From: Aphanomyces cochlioides
Lineage: Eukaryota; Oomycota; Saprolegniomycetes; Saprolegniales; Verrucalvaceae
Direction of reading: 5' to 3'
Length of the DNA stretch: 64,000 bases
Assembly (NCBI GenBank): GCA_019828595.1
Contig: JAHQRK010000004.1
Coordinates: 1,116,001 to 1,180,000, forward strand
The notes under the pieces are model-generated. The model was not told the origin of the DNA. It was given only the letters and a program-made list of their open reading frames with translations, and searched no databases. Shown piece after piece: positions 36,056-49,100 of the stretch; position 1 is the stretch's first letter; every line of letters starts with the position of its first letter. A program made the position numbers and the translations under genes.

Positions 36056-37343
36056 TGTCGTCGTGTTTCAGCACAAGATCGCTGCTCTGAACAAGACATT
36101 GCCTCCGTCGATTGTTTCACGACGTGCAGAGGCCAAGGCTGAAAAAGCGAAGACAAAAGCGGCCAAGGCAGCGGCAAAATCTCCTCCGTCAGGAGAAAAA
36201 GAACCTGAACATGATGGAGACGATCATGATCAAGACCCTGGAACAAATGCGGAAGGCGAGGCCGACTCAACTGAGGCATCTGGAGATCGTCAAGATGAAC
36301 AACCACAGCCAACAGCTCCTTCTCATGGCTCTGATGTCGATATGTCTGGTGACAGCGATCCCCCTAACAACAATGGACAAGACAAACAACAAGAAGATGT
36401 GGAAATGTCTACCAACGAATCGCCCGCTCTTGCTCCACCAAGTGAGCAGCCCAAGAACTCGCTGGACCTTCAATTGGTAACGGGCTACCGGTCTGGACCA
36501 GCTCCAAAACGTACTTTGCCTTCGTCCCCACGTTTGGATCCCCTGCCGACATCCAACCGTTTTCATATCCTCGAAGAAGACGACGTGGAACTCTCGTTTG
36601 AAGACTTTGCAGTGCCTCGAGTTGTATTGGAAGATTCAAGTGCGCCACGCCCGAAAAAGACCAAAGGCAAAGCGAAGAAACAACGACTTAACAAGTCTGC
36701 TGCAGCCCACCTCGAATTGGCGAAGAAGATCATTCGAGATAAGAAAGTCGAAGGCAGTATCACCGAATGTCAACGCATTTTGCGAGATGATCCTCAGCTC
36801 GTTGCACATGCTATGTACGCACAAGATGAAGACCTCAGTTTGTTTCAGTCACTTGTTGCAACCAAGACTATTGAGCGCAAGATGGCTTTGTTAAAAGCTC
36901 AAGGCAAGCCTCACAACTACAAACATCACGTCAACTTCATGGCTCAATACAAGATTCACCCGTCAGAAATCTTGGAAGAATTGACCACGGACATACCAGA
37001 GATCAAGCGCATCCTCTTTGCACTTGCTACGATTGACTTATTCCTCTCAAATCGGGCCCCAGACCTCTACACAAACTCGGAGGCACTGACTGTTCTATTG
37101 AACCAAGAAGCAACAAGATTGCCTGACACCAACTGCTTGACGGACTGGTCGCTGTTTGCTTTGATCGAAAACTTCAGCGACAATCTCGAGAAGTTCACTT
37201 TGCCGGCTCCCGTCTTGTCGGCCATCTCGATGCTCAAAAGCATCACCAACAATTACCACATCGACGAGCTCTGCAGCAAAGCTCACCACTCCATGAACGC
37301 CGACGAAATTGATCCCCTCGATTTGGAGGACGATCAACTCTAA
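36056..37343 (+). pseudogene. ORF1 C-terminal part of P4
   Basis: Plus-strand ORF1, residues of about 585-1012, open to TAA at 37341-37343. It contains the Ala/Lys-rich stretch, acidic linker, basic patch and helical C-terminal domain. The start codon and N-terminal half are lost to 5' truncation at the junction with U6. Two conservative changes (Lys to Thr in the Ala/Lys stretch, Ile to Val before the LEDS segment) mark it. Confidence 0.88.
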
Positions 37344-37421
37344 GGCTTCTATCCCCTGCTTCAATCCATTTCAACCTCCCCTCTGACCCCTCCATTCTAC
37401 TCATTTTCATCTGTACTCGTG

Positions 37422-39938
37422 ATGATTGACAACAACTTCTCCGATGTCCCAACTGAACTCGTGGACTGGGACCCACAAATCATCTCCCTCAACACCAATG
37501 GCTTCTCCAACAGTCATCGGTACATCCTCGACAAACTATCAAGTGTTCACGACGTTTCCTTTATCCAAGAAACCCGTTTCCGCACGCCAAGTCTCCACGA
37601 CCGTGTTGCGTTCCATTGGCAACGCATCACAAACCACGAAGGCTCTTTGTTCTTTGAAGAGCCTATTTACCCTGAAGTATCCACGTCGCCAGCCACTGGA
37701 GGTCTGGCTACGTTGATACATCCTCACTCTCCTTTGAAGAACGCCACTCAAGTCCCTCATGACAACCCAGTGCTTCGTGGTCGTTATCTACAAGTGCGAT
37801 GTACTCTGGGTCCACTGACAGTCGTTCTCCACAATATCTATGCGCCGGCAGCCTTCCAACAACGAGCAAGTTACTTCGAAGAATTGCCACGCGACTTTCC
37901 TCCACATGCGCTCCACATTGTTGGAGGAGATTTCAACTGCACTCTCAACAAAGATTTGGATTCGTTGAGACCCAGTACCTCCACCATGGCCGGCACCCTT
38001 CAACTGGAACAATGGATGCACAGTTTGTCTCTGGTGGATCTGTTTCGCCGTCAAAACCCCGTGGCAAGAACCTTCACAAGTCCCACACTCACCAACCGAC
38101 TCGACTACATCTTTTGTTCGTCCACCTTGGCGGGTCTTCGTCATTGGAAGGCGACGCACATGCCACACGTTCCACAGGCTGACCACGTGGCTTGTCGTAT
38201 CATCACAAAGCGTCAAACATTGCGCCATGGCTCTGGATCATGGAAAGCTCCAACTTGGCTACTTCGTCTACCACGAGCGGCCGAGATTGTTCATGGATGT
38301 CTGGATCGATTTTTGGACAAGTCTCCAACATTCCACAATATCTCCAAGGCCTACGACATGCTGGTCAATGATATCCGCTCCCAACTCAAAGAATTCCATT
38401 CTCAACGATTGGAGAAACAACGTCTGCCGTTGAAGAAGTTAGCTGTCGAGATCGCTTCGCTTTTGCAAGTCCCCAACATGCGTCAAGATTCAGTGCTGGT
38501 GGATCGAGTGCGAGACCTTCAAAAGCAAATTCACGAGCTGCAAGATCGAGACAAGCAGTTTCGTCAAGACCAGGCGTTCCAACTTCACTTGTACAAAGCA
38601 GAGCGCTCGTCCAAGTTCCACTTCATGTCCCCTGTCCCTACCCCCTTGAAGAAGACAATCTTCAAAGAGTTGGTGGATGTCAATGGAAATGTTGTCTCCA
38701 ATCAACAAGGCATGTCTGACGTCCTGGTCGACTACTACAAGGACTTGTTTGCAGCTCCCGAGGTGCAGCGATCTGGAGACGAAGTGTCGTCATTTCTGAC
38801 CCCATTGACTCGACACAAGCAACTGCCAGAGCAAGCCCAGAAAGAGCTGTCGGCTCCCTTGCGCGCCAACGAGTTCTATCACGCTATTCGACACAGCAGT
38901 TCGAACTCAGCGCCAGGTCCCAACGCTCTGCCATTCGAAGTCCTCAAACTTGCACCTCACAAGTGGTCGTTGGTATTGGAGCTGCTATTCACACACCAGC
39001 TCCATTCTCACCCTCTCTTGACTCCCATGCAACTTGTCAGTACGCTGGTGTTGCTGCACAAGAAAGGCCCCAAGTCACAGGCCAAGAACTATCGGCCCAT
39101 TAGCCTACTCAACACGGATGTGAAAATCCTGACGAGTATTCTGGCTTATCGACTCCAGCGCCACATTCGACACATCATCCACCCGGACCAGCAAGGCTTT
39201 ATCCGCCGAAGCAATATCCAAACCAATATTGCACGACTGGATGACATGCTGCACCACATCAAACTACACAGTCCGTCCTTGATGGTGGCACTGCTTGACT
39301 TTGAGAAAGCTTTTGATCGCGTGGACCACGCGTACTTGCTCCGCGTCCTCCGTCACTATGGCTTTCCCGAAACCTTTGTTGACATGGTTCGCGTACTGTA
39401 CTCGGGCCGCAAGTCTCGCATCTTGGTGAACGGCTTCTTGTCCAAGCCAGTTCACATCTCACGCGGTGTGTTGCAAGGTGATCCACTGTCGCCACTTCTG
39501 TTTGTGATCGCTTTGGAACCGATGTGCCAACTCCTACGGCAACACTCCAACTATGGCATCAAGTGTGGGGATCGCTACCACACTGGGAGTTACTTTGCCG
39601 ACGACTCGCAACTCTATGCGGCAAATGAGACGTGCCTCCACCGGCAGCTTGCATTGGTTCAAACCTTTTGCGACAAGTCTGGTTTCCGACTCAACGTAGA
39701 CAAGACCCAAATTCTGACTTACAGCCAGTTGAATGGGAACCTTGCCTCACTACAAGTTACTTCCGACAGTCCCGTGAAGGCTCTTGGTATCTTGGTTGCG
39801 CCCAATCTTTCTCCATTGGCACGTTTCAATTACGTGTTTGAGAAGTTTGTGGCTCGCTTGTCTTTGTGGCTCTACAAGGCTCGAACCATGGCCGGAAAAG
39901 TCACTATCCTGCACAGCATATGTCTGCCTGTGTTATGG
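37422..39938 (+). pseudogene. ORF2 of P4, 5' piece
   Basis: From the ATG at 37422 the frame is open through the endonuclease and all RT motifs (LLDFEKAFD, QGDP, FADD) to about residue 839, where U7 is inserted after GTTATGG. The reading frame closes in the U7 tail at 39956. An Arg-to-Leu change lies in the HSHPRLTP segment. The rest of the protein is encoded at 42249-42400 and 49307-50683. Confidence 0.9.
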
Positions 39939-40083
39939 TTAAATGAGTTGTATTAACCTTATTTTTGAGCAAAGGCCCTAATGACTTACTAATTTGCCTC
40001 GTACTGTATAAATAGAACTTGGAAAACAGAATATGGCAAAGTGGTCATTGAACAGGAGATGAAGTGGTGAGCCGTCAGCTCAC

Positions 40084-41319
40084 TCATGAAACGACGCTGT
40101 CAGGAATGATGTGTTGACGTAACCAGGGGTCCGAAGATAGATGCTTGAGCACATTGAATACCTTGGTGTATCCCTTCTTTTGAGAGGGAGATCAACCAGG
40201 AGCTGTTGTAGATGTAGCTTGATCAAAGAGGCAGCATGAATGGCAACTTCCATCGGACTCTTCGCTGTGAGGTCGGGTCGAAAGGTGCGATCGGCACGTT
40301 GGAGCCATATTTGATAATACACGCAGGCTCGGACAATCGGCCAGATCTTCAGATAGCCACGGATGTAGTATCCATCGGACGGCTTGGGCGTCTCGTAGAA
40401 CATTTCCAGACACGTGGACGGAAAGGAACACTCGAGCAGTCGCTGGATCGCCTTGAAGAAATACCAAACAGATTGACCATATCCACAAGAGAACAGGAAA
40501 TGCTCGTACGTCTCATTGACACGACAGAAGACACACGTCGGCTTGGGGTCTTGGTACTGAAACAGATATTGCATGGCGTTGGCGCGGAGAAGGGTCTTGA
40601 AAATGAACTCTCCATATCGAGGGAGAATGTGGTCGGGTTGGAGGAAGGCGGCAAGTTGGGTAAGGCGCTTGGGGTCTTCGTAAAAGTTGGATGGCAGGTT
40701 GAGATGCTTGGTAGGAAGAATGGACGAGCTGACAGCTGGAGAAGCTCTGATCTTAGCCGATTTCGAAGTCGCAAGCGCCAACAAGATCGGACTCGAGTCA
40801 GGGTGAATTATCCAGTGCCATTCCATCCATTCAGAGCTTGGCGTCGGCAAGTGGAACACGGGAGCATCCTCTTCAGAAACAATCTCAAACAATCGTGATA
40901 ACTTGGTCACCAAGATTGAGATCCATTGTTTCGTTGGAGGGACAAAATTGGCTTGGCGGCAGGCACGGTTGATTTTGTCGAACAAGATCGAAGCTGGCCA
41001 AACTCGCTGACACGGAGTCAACAAATGCGACAACTTCGTGATGTGAAGCGAAGCCAATACATTGGCTTGGTCTTGCGTCGATGTAGAGCACTGATCGTAT
41101 AGGTCTTCGAGTCCAGGCAGATACGAGTTGTGCCAAAGGGGAACATCCAAAGATGAGATGTGATTTGGACAGCCGTACGGAGTCCAGCGGGATTCAAACC
41201 AGCTACTCAATAAGGCTTTCCACATTGGAGTGATATTGGGATTCTTGTACAGTTGACTGATGAATGCAGAAGAGCCATTTGCCAAGAGGAGATCTCGGGG
41301 GGAACCCCATGGATGAAAA
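40084..41319 (-). pseudogene. ORF2 C-terminal part of U7
   Basis: This encodes about residues 943-1351 including the zinc knuckle, without start, endonuclease or RT. Two extra T bases near 40178 (CTTCTTTTGAG for CTTCTTGAG) shift the frame some 30 codons before the end, so the frame stops at 40080 with a different tail. Confidence 0.88.
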
Positions 41320-41383
41320 AAGACTTCCGAATTTGCCTCGTACCCCTCAAGTCAAGAAGTTATCAAGTGCCGCCGCGCTCAAA

Positions 41384-42248
41384 ATGTCCAACGCCAACAG
41401 CTGTTCCGAGCTTCGTGAGACCAACACTCACGGAGTCACCATCATTCCAGGTATTGTATCACCTCACCCACTTTCGTCGTCCAATCAGGATGGCGGAAGT
41501 GGTGTGAGTAATGTCTCTACACCTAACCCTAGGGCCGAAGTGGAGGTCGAGTTCGACCCCAATGGCGTCTCTGGAGACCAATCTGCGTCTCGCTCCCCCA
41601 GCGCTTCACCTGGTGCTCCACTCGCCGGAGTTCCAGGGGGGGTCAACCTCAGTGGGTCAGTGGTTGACCCCCAGACCACTGTCGTTAACTTGTCTAGCGA
41701 AGCCCTCACTCAGGAGGGCGAACCACTGGGGCCTTGTGCCTGTGGTGGCTGCTTCCCTGGACTCCAATTGGAGTCGATCCCCAGTGAAGGCGGCGAGAAA
41801 ACGGGGTCCATGCCAGCCCTAGAGGCTACGAGGGCCCCCCCTATGGGCACACCCTGCGGTTCTGTCTACTTCCCCCCAGGGGCCTCTTCGGAGGGGCGGG
41901 GGCGGTATCCCGATTTGGGTTCTCGCCGGAGCAATGGTGTACCCCAGTCACCGTGCTGCGGGGATGGCATGGATTCCCCTTCTACCCCTGTCACTGGGGG
42001 TCTGGCCCCGGCCTTTCTCGTGACCAATGGGACTGAGCCAGCAGCCACCAACCGCGTCGCCCCCTGTGCTGAGCCTCCTAGAACGGGAGAGGAAGAAGAA
42101 AAATCTCAAGAGGACGTGGATATGGTCTCTGGAGACGCCGAGGGGAAGGATTCTACTGAAACCGAGGCCTTAACCGACGAGGGAAATACTCAAATTCACT
42201 CTGAGGTTGATGGGTCAGGCGACATTAACGGCCAAGCGAAGCCGTGTG
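41384..42248 (+). pseudogene. ORF1 N-terminal part, inverted segment of U7
   Basis: After a 61-nt 5' UTR (41323-41383) the ATG at 41384 opens ORF1 residues of about 1-288: Ser/Pro-rich, then a Cys-containing and Gly-rich stretch, then an acidic Glu-rich stretch. The frame crosses into P4 ORF2 out of phase and stops at 42319. It is the only ORF1 N-terminus on the plus strand besides P1. Confidence 0.87.
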
Positions 42249-42400
42249 GCTTTTGTCCCTGCCGACAAAGACCTGGCCAAAAAGATCGACAAGGCCATGC
42301 TTCAATTTATGCATGGTGAAGAAATCAACCCATCCTCCTCTGTCCGTGGCCTCCGTTTGATCAAAAAGGAGATCCTATTCATGCCGAAGAAGTCCGGTGG
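42249..42400 (+). pseudogene. ORF2 of P4, middle piece
   Basis: This 152-bp stretch encodes ORF2 residues of about 843-893 (the FVPADKDLAKK to KKSGG segment). It lies between the right end of U7 and the 3' end of U8 and connects the larger P4 pieces in the right order. One His-to-Arg change is present. It ends with the left copy of the U8 target-site duplication. Confidence 0.88.
42386..42400 (+). repeat. Target-site duplication of U8, left copy
   Basis: GAAGAAGTCCGGTGG directly precedes the 3' end of U8 and is repeated in the same orientation at 49292-49306 just beyond its 5' end. The duplicated bases are P4 ORF2 sequence, occurring once in uninterrupted copies. Confidence 0.93.
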
Positions 42401-42547
42401 TTAAATGAGTTGTATTAACCTTATTTTTGAGCAAAGGCCCTAATGACTTACTAATTTGCCTCGTACTGTATAAATAGAACTTGGAAAACAGAATATGGCA
42501 AAGTGGTCATTGAACAGGAGATGAAGTGAGTGAGCCGTCATGCTCAC

Positions 42548-45500
42548 TCATGAAACGACGCTGTCAGGAATGATGTGTTGACGTAACCAGGGGTCCGAAG
42601 ATAGATGCTTGAGCACATTGAATACCTTGGTGTATCCCTTCTTGAGAGGGAGATCAACCAGGAGCTGTTGTAGATGTAGCTTGATCAAAGAGGCAGCATG
42701 AATGGCAACTTCCATCGGACTCTTCGCTGTGAGGTCGGGTCGAAAGGTGCGATCGGCACGTTGGAGCCATATTTGATAATACACGCAGGCTCGGACAATC
42801 GGCCAGATCTTCAGATAGCCACGGATGTAGTATCCATCGGACGGCTTGGGCGTCTCGTAGAACATTTCCAGACACGTGGACGGAAAGGAACACTCGAGCA
42901 GTCGCTGGATTGTCTTGAAGGAATACCAAACAGATTGACCATATCCACAAGAGAACAAGAAATGCTCGTACGTCTCATTGACACGACAGAAGACACACGT
43001 CGGCTTGGGGTCTTGGTACTGAAACAGATATTGCATGGCGTTGGCGCGGAGAAGGGTCTTGAAAATGAACTCTCCATATCGAGGGAGAATGTGGTCGGGT
43101 TGGAGGAAGGCGGCAAGTTGGGTAAGGCGCTTGGGGTCTTCGTAAAAGTTGGATGGCAGGTTGAGATGCTTGGTAGGAAGAATGGACGAGCTGACAGCTG
43201 GAGAAGCTCTGATCTTAGCCGATTTCGAAGTCGCAAGCGCCAACAAGATCGGACTCGAGTCAGGGTGAATTATCCAGTGCCATTCCATCCATTCAGAGCT
43301 TGGCGTCGGCAAGTGGAACACGGGAGCATCCTCTTCAGAAACAATCTCAAACAATCGTGATAACTTGGTCACCAAGATTGAGATCCATTGTTTCGTTGGA
43401 GGGACAAAATTGGCTTGGCGGCAGGCACGGTTGATTTTGTCGAACAAGATCGAAGCTGGCCAAACTCGCTGACACGGAGTCAACAAATGCGACAACTTCG
43501 TGATGTGAAGCGAAGCCAATACATTGGCTTGGTCTTGCGTCGATGTAGAGCACTGATCGTATAGGTCTTCGAGTCCAGGCAGATACGAGTTGTGCCAAAG
43601 GGGAACATCCAAAGATGAGATGTGATTTGGACAGCCGTACGGAGTCCAGCGGGATTCAAACCAGCTACTCAATAAGGCTTTCCACATTGGAGTGATATTG
43701 GGATTCTTGTACAGTTGTCTGATGAATGCAGAAGAGCCATTCGCCAAGAGGAGATCTCGGGGGGAACCCCATGGATGAAAAGCCTTCTCGAGGAGAGTAT
43801 AGCCCGGCGTAATCCAGGCGGACATGGCAGACTTGCGGGGTGGGGTGGTGATGGCTTGAATGCATCTGATCATGACAGAGCGGTTGTGTTGTTGCCATAA
43901 AGCAAGTGCATGGTGCAGGCCTAAGCCACCGGACTTCTTCGGCATGAATATGATCTCCTTTTTGATCAAACGGAGGCCATGGACAGAGGAGGATGGGTTG
44001 ATTTCTTCACCATGCATAAATTGAAGCATGGCCTTGTCGATCTTTTTGGCCAGGTCTTTGTCGGCAGGGACAAAAGCCAGTTGGTACCATACCACAGGCA
44101 GACATATGCTGTGCAGGATAGTGACTTTTCCGGCCATGGTTCGAGCCTTGTAGAGCCACAAAGACAAGCGAGCCACAAACTTCTCAAACACGTAATTGAA
44201 ACGTGCCAATGGAGAAAGATTGGGCGCAACCAAGATACCAAGAGCCTTCACGGGACTGTCGGAAGTAACTTGTAGTGAGGCAAGGTTCCCATTCAACTGG
44301 CTGTAGGTCAGAATTTGGGTCTTGTCTACGTTGAGTCGGAAACCAGACTTGTCGCAAAAGGTTTGAACCAATGCAAGCTGCCGGTGGAGGCACGTCTCAT
44401 TTGCCGCATAGAGTTGCGAGTCGTCGGCAAAGTAACTCCCAGTGTGGTTCTTGGCTTGTGACTTGGGGCCTTTCTTGTGCAGCAACACCAGCGTACTGAC
44501 AAGTTGCATGGGAGTCAAGCGAGGGTGAGAATGGAGCTGGTGTGTGAATAGCAGCTCCAATACCAACGACCACTTGTGAGGTGCAAGTTTGAGGACTTCG
44601 AATGGCAGAGCGTTGGGACCTGGCGCTGAGTTCGAACTGCTGTGTCGAATAGCGTGATAGAACTCGTTGGCGCGCAAGGGAGCCGACAGCTCTTTCTGGG
44701 CTTGCTCTGGCAGTTGCTTGTGTCGAGTCAATGGGGTCAGAAATGACGACACTTCGTCTCCAGATCGCTGCACCTCGGGAGCTGCAAACAAGTCCTTGTA
44801 GTAGTCGACCAGGACGTCAGACATGCCTTGTTGATTGGAGACAACATTTCCATTGACATCCACCAACTCTTTGAAGACTGTCTTCTTCAAGGGGGTAGGG
44901 ACAGGGGACATGAAGTGGAACTTGGACGAGCGCTCTGCTTTGTACAAGTGAAGTTGGAACGCCTGGTCTTGACGAAACTGCTTGTCTCGATCTTGCAGCT
45001 CGTGAATTTGCTTTTGAAGGTCTCGCACTCGATCCACCAGCACTGAATCTTGACGCATGTTGGGGACTTGCAAAAGCGAAGCGATCTCGACAGCTAACTT
45101 CTTCAACGGCAGACGTTGTTTCTCCAATCGTTGAGAATGGAATTCTTTGAGTTGGGAGCGGATATCATTGACCAGTATGTCTAGGCCTTGGAGATATTGT
45201 GGAATGTTGGAGACTTGTCCAAAAATCGATCCAGACATCCATGAACAATCTCGGCCGCTCGTGGTAGACGAAGTAGCCAAGTTGGAGCTTTCCATGATCC
45301 AGAGCCATGGCGCAATGTTTGACGCTTTGTGATGATACGACAAGCCACGTGGTCAGCCTGTGGAACGTGTGGCATGTGCGTCGCCTTCCAATGACGAAGA
45401 CCCGCCAAGGTGGACGAACAAAAGATGTAGTCAAGTCGGTTGGTGAGTGTGGGACTTGTGAAGGCTCGTGCCACGGGGTTTTGACGGCGAAACAGATCCA

Positions 45501-46113
45501 CCAGAGACAAACTGTGCATCCATTGTTCCAGTTGAAGGGTGCCGGCCATGGTGGAGGTACTGGGTCTCAACGAATCCAAATCTTTGTTGAGAGTGCAGTT
45601 GAAATCTCCTCCAACAATGTGGAGCGCATGTGGAGGAAAGTCGCGTGGCAATTCTTCGAAGTAACTTGCTCGTTGTTGGAAGGCTGCCGGCGCATAGATA
45701 TTGTGGAGAACGACTGTCAGTGGACCCAGAGTACATCGCACTTGTAGATAACGACCACGAAGCACTGGGTTGTCATGAGGGACTTGAGTGGCGTTCTTCA
45801 AAGGAGAGTGAGGATGTATCAACGTAGCCAGACCTCCAGTGGCTGGCGACGTGGATACTTCAGGGTAAATAGGCTCTTCAAAGAACAAAGAGCCTTCGTG
45901 GTTTGTGATGCGTTGCCAATGGAACGCAACACGGTCGTGGAGACTTGGCGTGCGGAAACGGGTTTCTTGGATAAAGGAAACGTCGTGAACACTTGATAGT
46001 TTGTCGAGGATGTACCGATGACTGTTGGAGAAGCCATTGGTGTTGAGGGAGATGATTTGTGGGTCCCAGTCCACGAGTTCAGTTGGGACATCGGAGAAGT
46101 TGTTGTCAATCAT
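42548..46113 (-). pseudogene. ORF2 of U8, RT core deleted and frameshifted
   Basis: Spans ATG 46113 to TGA 42548. A 489-bp deletion at about 44448 joins residue 556 or so to residue 720, in frame, removing RT motif A with its catalytic aspartate and the QGDP motif while leaving FADD. A separate single-base loss near 45181 shifts the frame at about residue 310, so the N-terminal frame is 45181-46116 and the C-terminal frame 42548-45343. The N-terminal product would keep the endonuclease. Confidence 0.93.
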
Positions 46114-46191
46114 CACGAGTACAGATGAAAATGAGTAGAATGGAGGGGTGAGAGGGGAGGTTGAAATGGATTGAAGCAGGGGATAGAAGCC

Positions 46192-49100
46192 TTAGAGTTG
46201 ATCGTCCTCCAAATCGAGGGGATCAATTTCGTCGGCGTTCATGGAGTGGTGAGCTTTGCTGCAGAGCTCGTCGATGTGGTAATTGTTGGTGATGCTTTTG
46301 AGCATCGAGATGGCCGACAAGACGGGAGCCGGCAAAGTGAACTTCTCGAGATTGTCGCTGAAGTTTTCGATCAAAGCAAACAGCGACCAGTCCGTCAAGC
46401 AGTTGGTGTCAGGCAATCTTGTTGCTTCTTGGTTCAATAGAACAGTCAGTGCCTCCGAGTTTGTGTAGAGGTCTGGGGCCCGATTTGAGAGGAATAAGTC
46501 AATCGTAGCAAGTGCAAAGAGGATGCGCTTGATCTCTGGTATGTCCGTGGTCAATTCTTCCAAGATTTCTGACGGGTGAATCTTGTATTGAGCCATGAAG
46601 TTGACGTGATGTTTGTAGTTGTGAGGCTTGCCTTGAGCTTTTAACAAAGCCATCTTGCGCTCAATAGTCTTGGTTGCAACAAGTGACTGAAACAAACTGA
46701 GGTCTTCATCTTGTGCGTACATAGCATGTGCAACGAGCTGAGGATCATCTCGCAAAATGCGTTGACATTCGGTGATACTGCCTTCGACTTTCTTGTCTCG
46801 AATGATCTTCTTCGCCAATTCGAGGTGGGCTGCAGCAGACTTGTTAAGTCGTTGTTTCTTCGCTTTGCCTTTGGTCTTTTTCGGGCGTGGCGCACTTGAA
46901 TCTTCCAATACAATTCGAGGCACTGCAAAGTCTTCAAACGAGAGTTCCACGTCGTCTTCTTCGAGGATATGAAAACGGTTGGATGTCGGCAGGGGATCCA
47001 AACGTGGGGACGAAGGCAAAGTACGTTTTGGAGCTGGTCCAGACCGGTAGCCCGTTACCAATTGAAGGTCCAGCGAGTTCTTGGGCTGCTCACTTGGTGG
47101 AGCAAGAGCGGGCGATTCGTTGGTAGACATTTCCACATCTTCTTGTTGTTTGTCTTGTCCATTGTTGTTAGGGGGATCGCTGTCACCAGACATATCGACA
47201 TCAGAGCCATGAGAAGGAGCTGTTGGCTGTGGTTGTTCATCTTGACCATCTTCAGATGCCTCAGTTGAGTCGGCCTTGCCTTCCGCATTTGTTCCAGGGT
47301 CTTGATCATGATCGTCTCCATCATGTTCAGGTTCTTTTTCTCCTGACGGAGGAGATTTTGCCGCTGCCTTGGCCGCTTTTGCCTTCGCTTTTTCAGCCTT
47401 GGCCTCTGCACGTCGTGAAACAATCGACGGAGGCAATGTCTTGTTCAGAGCAGCGATCTTGTGCTGAAACACGACGACAAAAGGCTGACCCGACGGATCC
47501 GTAATGGTGATTTCGCGTAGTGCGTCGCCGGATTTTGGCACCAGCACTGCAGGAGGCGCAGACGACTTGAAAATGACTCTCAAATGCGGCGACTTGATGT
47601 TCTGACCAGCAGTAGGGTTGAATGCTGCTATCACTGACTTGGTCAATGCAGCCATTTTCTTGACAATTGCCTTGGCCATCGAAGGGTGACTGACCTTGTT
47701 GAACGTAACGTAGTAGTTGTTGCCATAACGCGAGTATTTGGGAACCAGGAAGTCTTTGCCACCAAGTCGAAACGTTGTGCCTCCCATTTCCACGCACGTA
47801 GACAAGTTGTAACTTGAGATCACAATGGTCTGTGGGTTCTTCTTGTGGATCAAAATGTTCGGAAATTTGGAGCCCCATAACGAACCAGGATTTTCCTTGA
47901 CAAATTGATCGCAGATGACTTTTTCGGACCAGTCCTTGTAGCCTTCGCCCAACTTGACTGTGAGCTCGTACACTTGGGACTGGGGGGTGAGCAAAATGTT
48001 TTCAATGAAGGCGTCCATGTCACCAGAGTCTTTGTAGAATGCGTCCGCCATGGCCTCGCATCGCGCAATATCGTCATCGGCAATAGCATGAGCACCAGTG
48101 TTGCGATGTTTCGCGCCTTTGGGAGCATTGCCTTGCTTGGAATCTTTCTTGGACGAAGCTGAATCCTTGCCGGGAGTCTTTTGCGTCCATGGATTGGCCT
48201 TTTCAGCGTTTTGTTGCTCTTGATCGCCTTGTATTTTGTCTGCCGCGGTAGGAGGATCAACAGCGCCATTTCCTTGAGCAACGGATTTGTCGACAATGTC
48301 TTGATTTGACTGGTCATTGTCATTGTTTGTCGATTGTTCCTCTTGAATAACTTCTCCAGGAGTATCACACGGCTTCGCTTGGCCGTTAATGTCGCCTGAC
48401 CCATCAACCTCAGAGTGAATTTGAGTATTTCCCTCGTCGGTTAAGGCCTCGGTTTCAGTAGAATCCTTCCCCTCGGCGTCTCCAGAGACCATATCCACGT
48501 CCTCTTGAGATTTTTCTTCTTCCTCTCCCGTTCTAGGAGGCTCAGCACAGGGGGCGACGCGGTTGGTGGCTGCTGGCTCAGTCCCATTGGTCACGAGAAA
48601 GGCCGGGGCCAGACCCCCAGTGACAGGGGTAGAAGGGGAATCCATGCCATCCCCGCAGCACGGTGACTGGGGTACACCATTGCTCCGGCGAGAACCCAAA
48701 TCGGGATACCGCCCCCGCCCCTCCGAAGAGGCCCCTGGGGGGAAGTAGACAGAACCGCAGGGTGTGCCCATAGGGGGGGCCCTCGTAGCCTCTAGGGCTG
48801 GCATGGACCCCGTTTTCTCGCCGCCTTCACTGGGGATCGACTCCAATTGGAGTCCAGGGAAGCAGCCACCACAGGCACAAGGCCCCAGTGGTTCGCCCTC
48901 CTGAGTGAGGGCTTCGCTAGACAAGTTAACGACAGTGGTCTGGGGGTCAACCACTGACCCACTGAGGTTGACCCCCCCTGGAACTCCGGCGAGTGGAGCA
49001 CCAGGTGAAGCGCTGGGGGAGCGAGACGCAGATTGGTCTCCAGAGACGCTGTTGGGGTCGAACTCGACCTCCACTTCGGCCCTAGGGTTAGGTGTAGCGA

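Larger units (their letters stand above)
39939..42248 (-). mobile_element. LINE copy U7, twin-primed with 5' inversion
   Basis: The minus-strand part (39939-41319) holds the 3' UTR and ORF2 from about residue 943. It is joined through about three extra bases (AAG, 41320-41322) to the exact family 5' terminus in plus orientation (41323), which runs to ORF1 residue 288 at 42248. Target ORF2 of P4 resumes immediately, lacking 8 to 10 bases. Order and orientation (inverted 5' segment reaching the RNA 5' end, placed next to the 3' segment) match twin priming. The inner segment shares TG with the target at its outer end. Confidence 0.88.
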
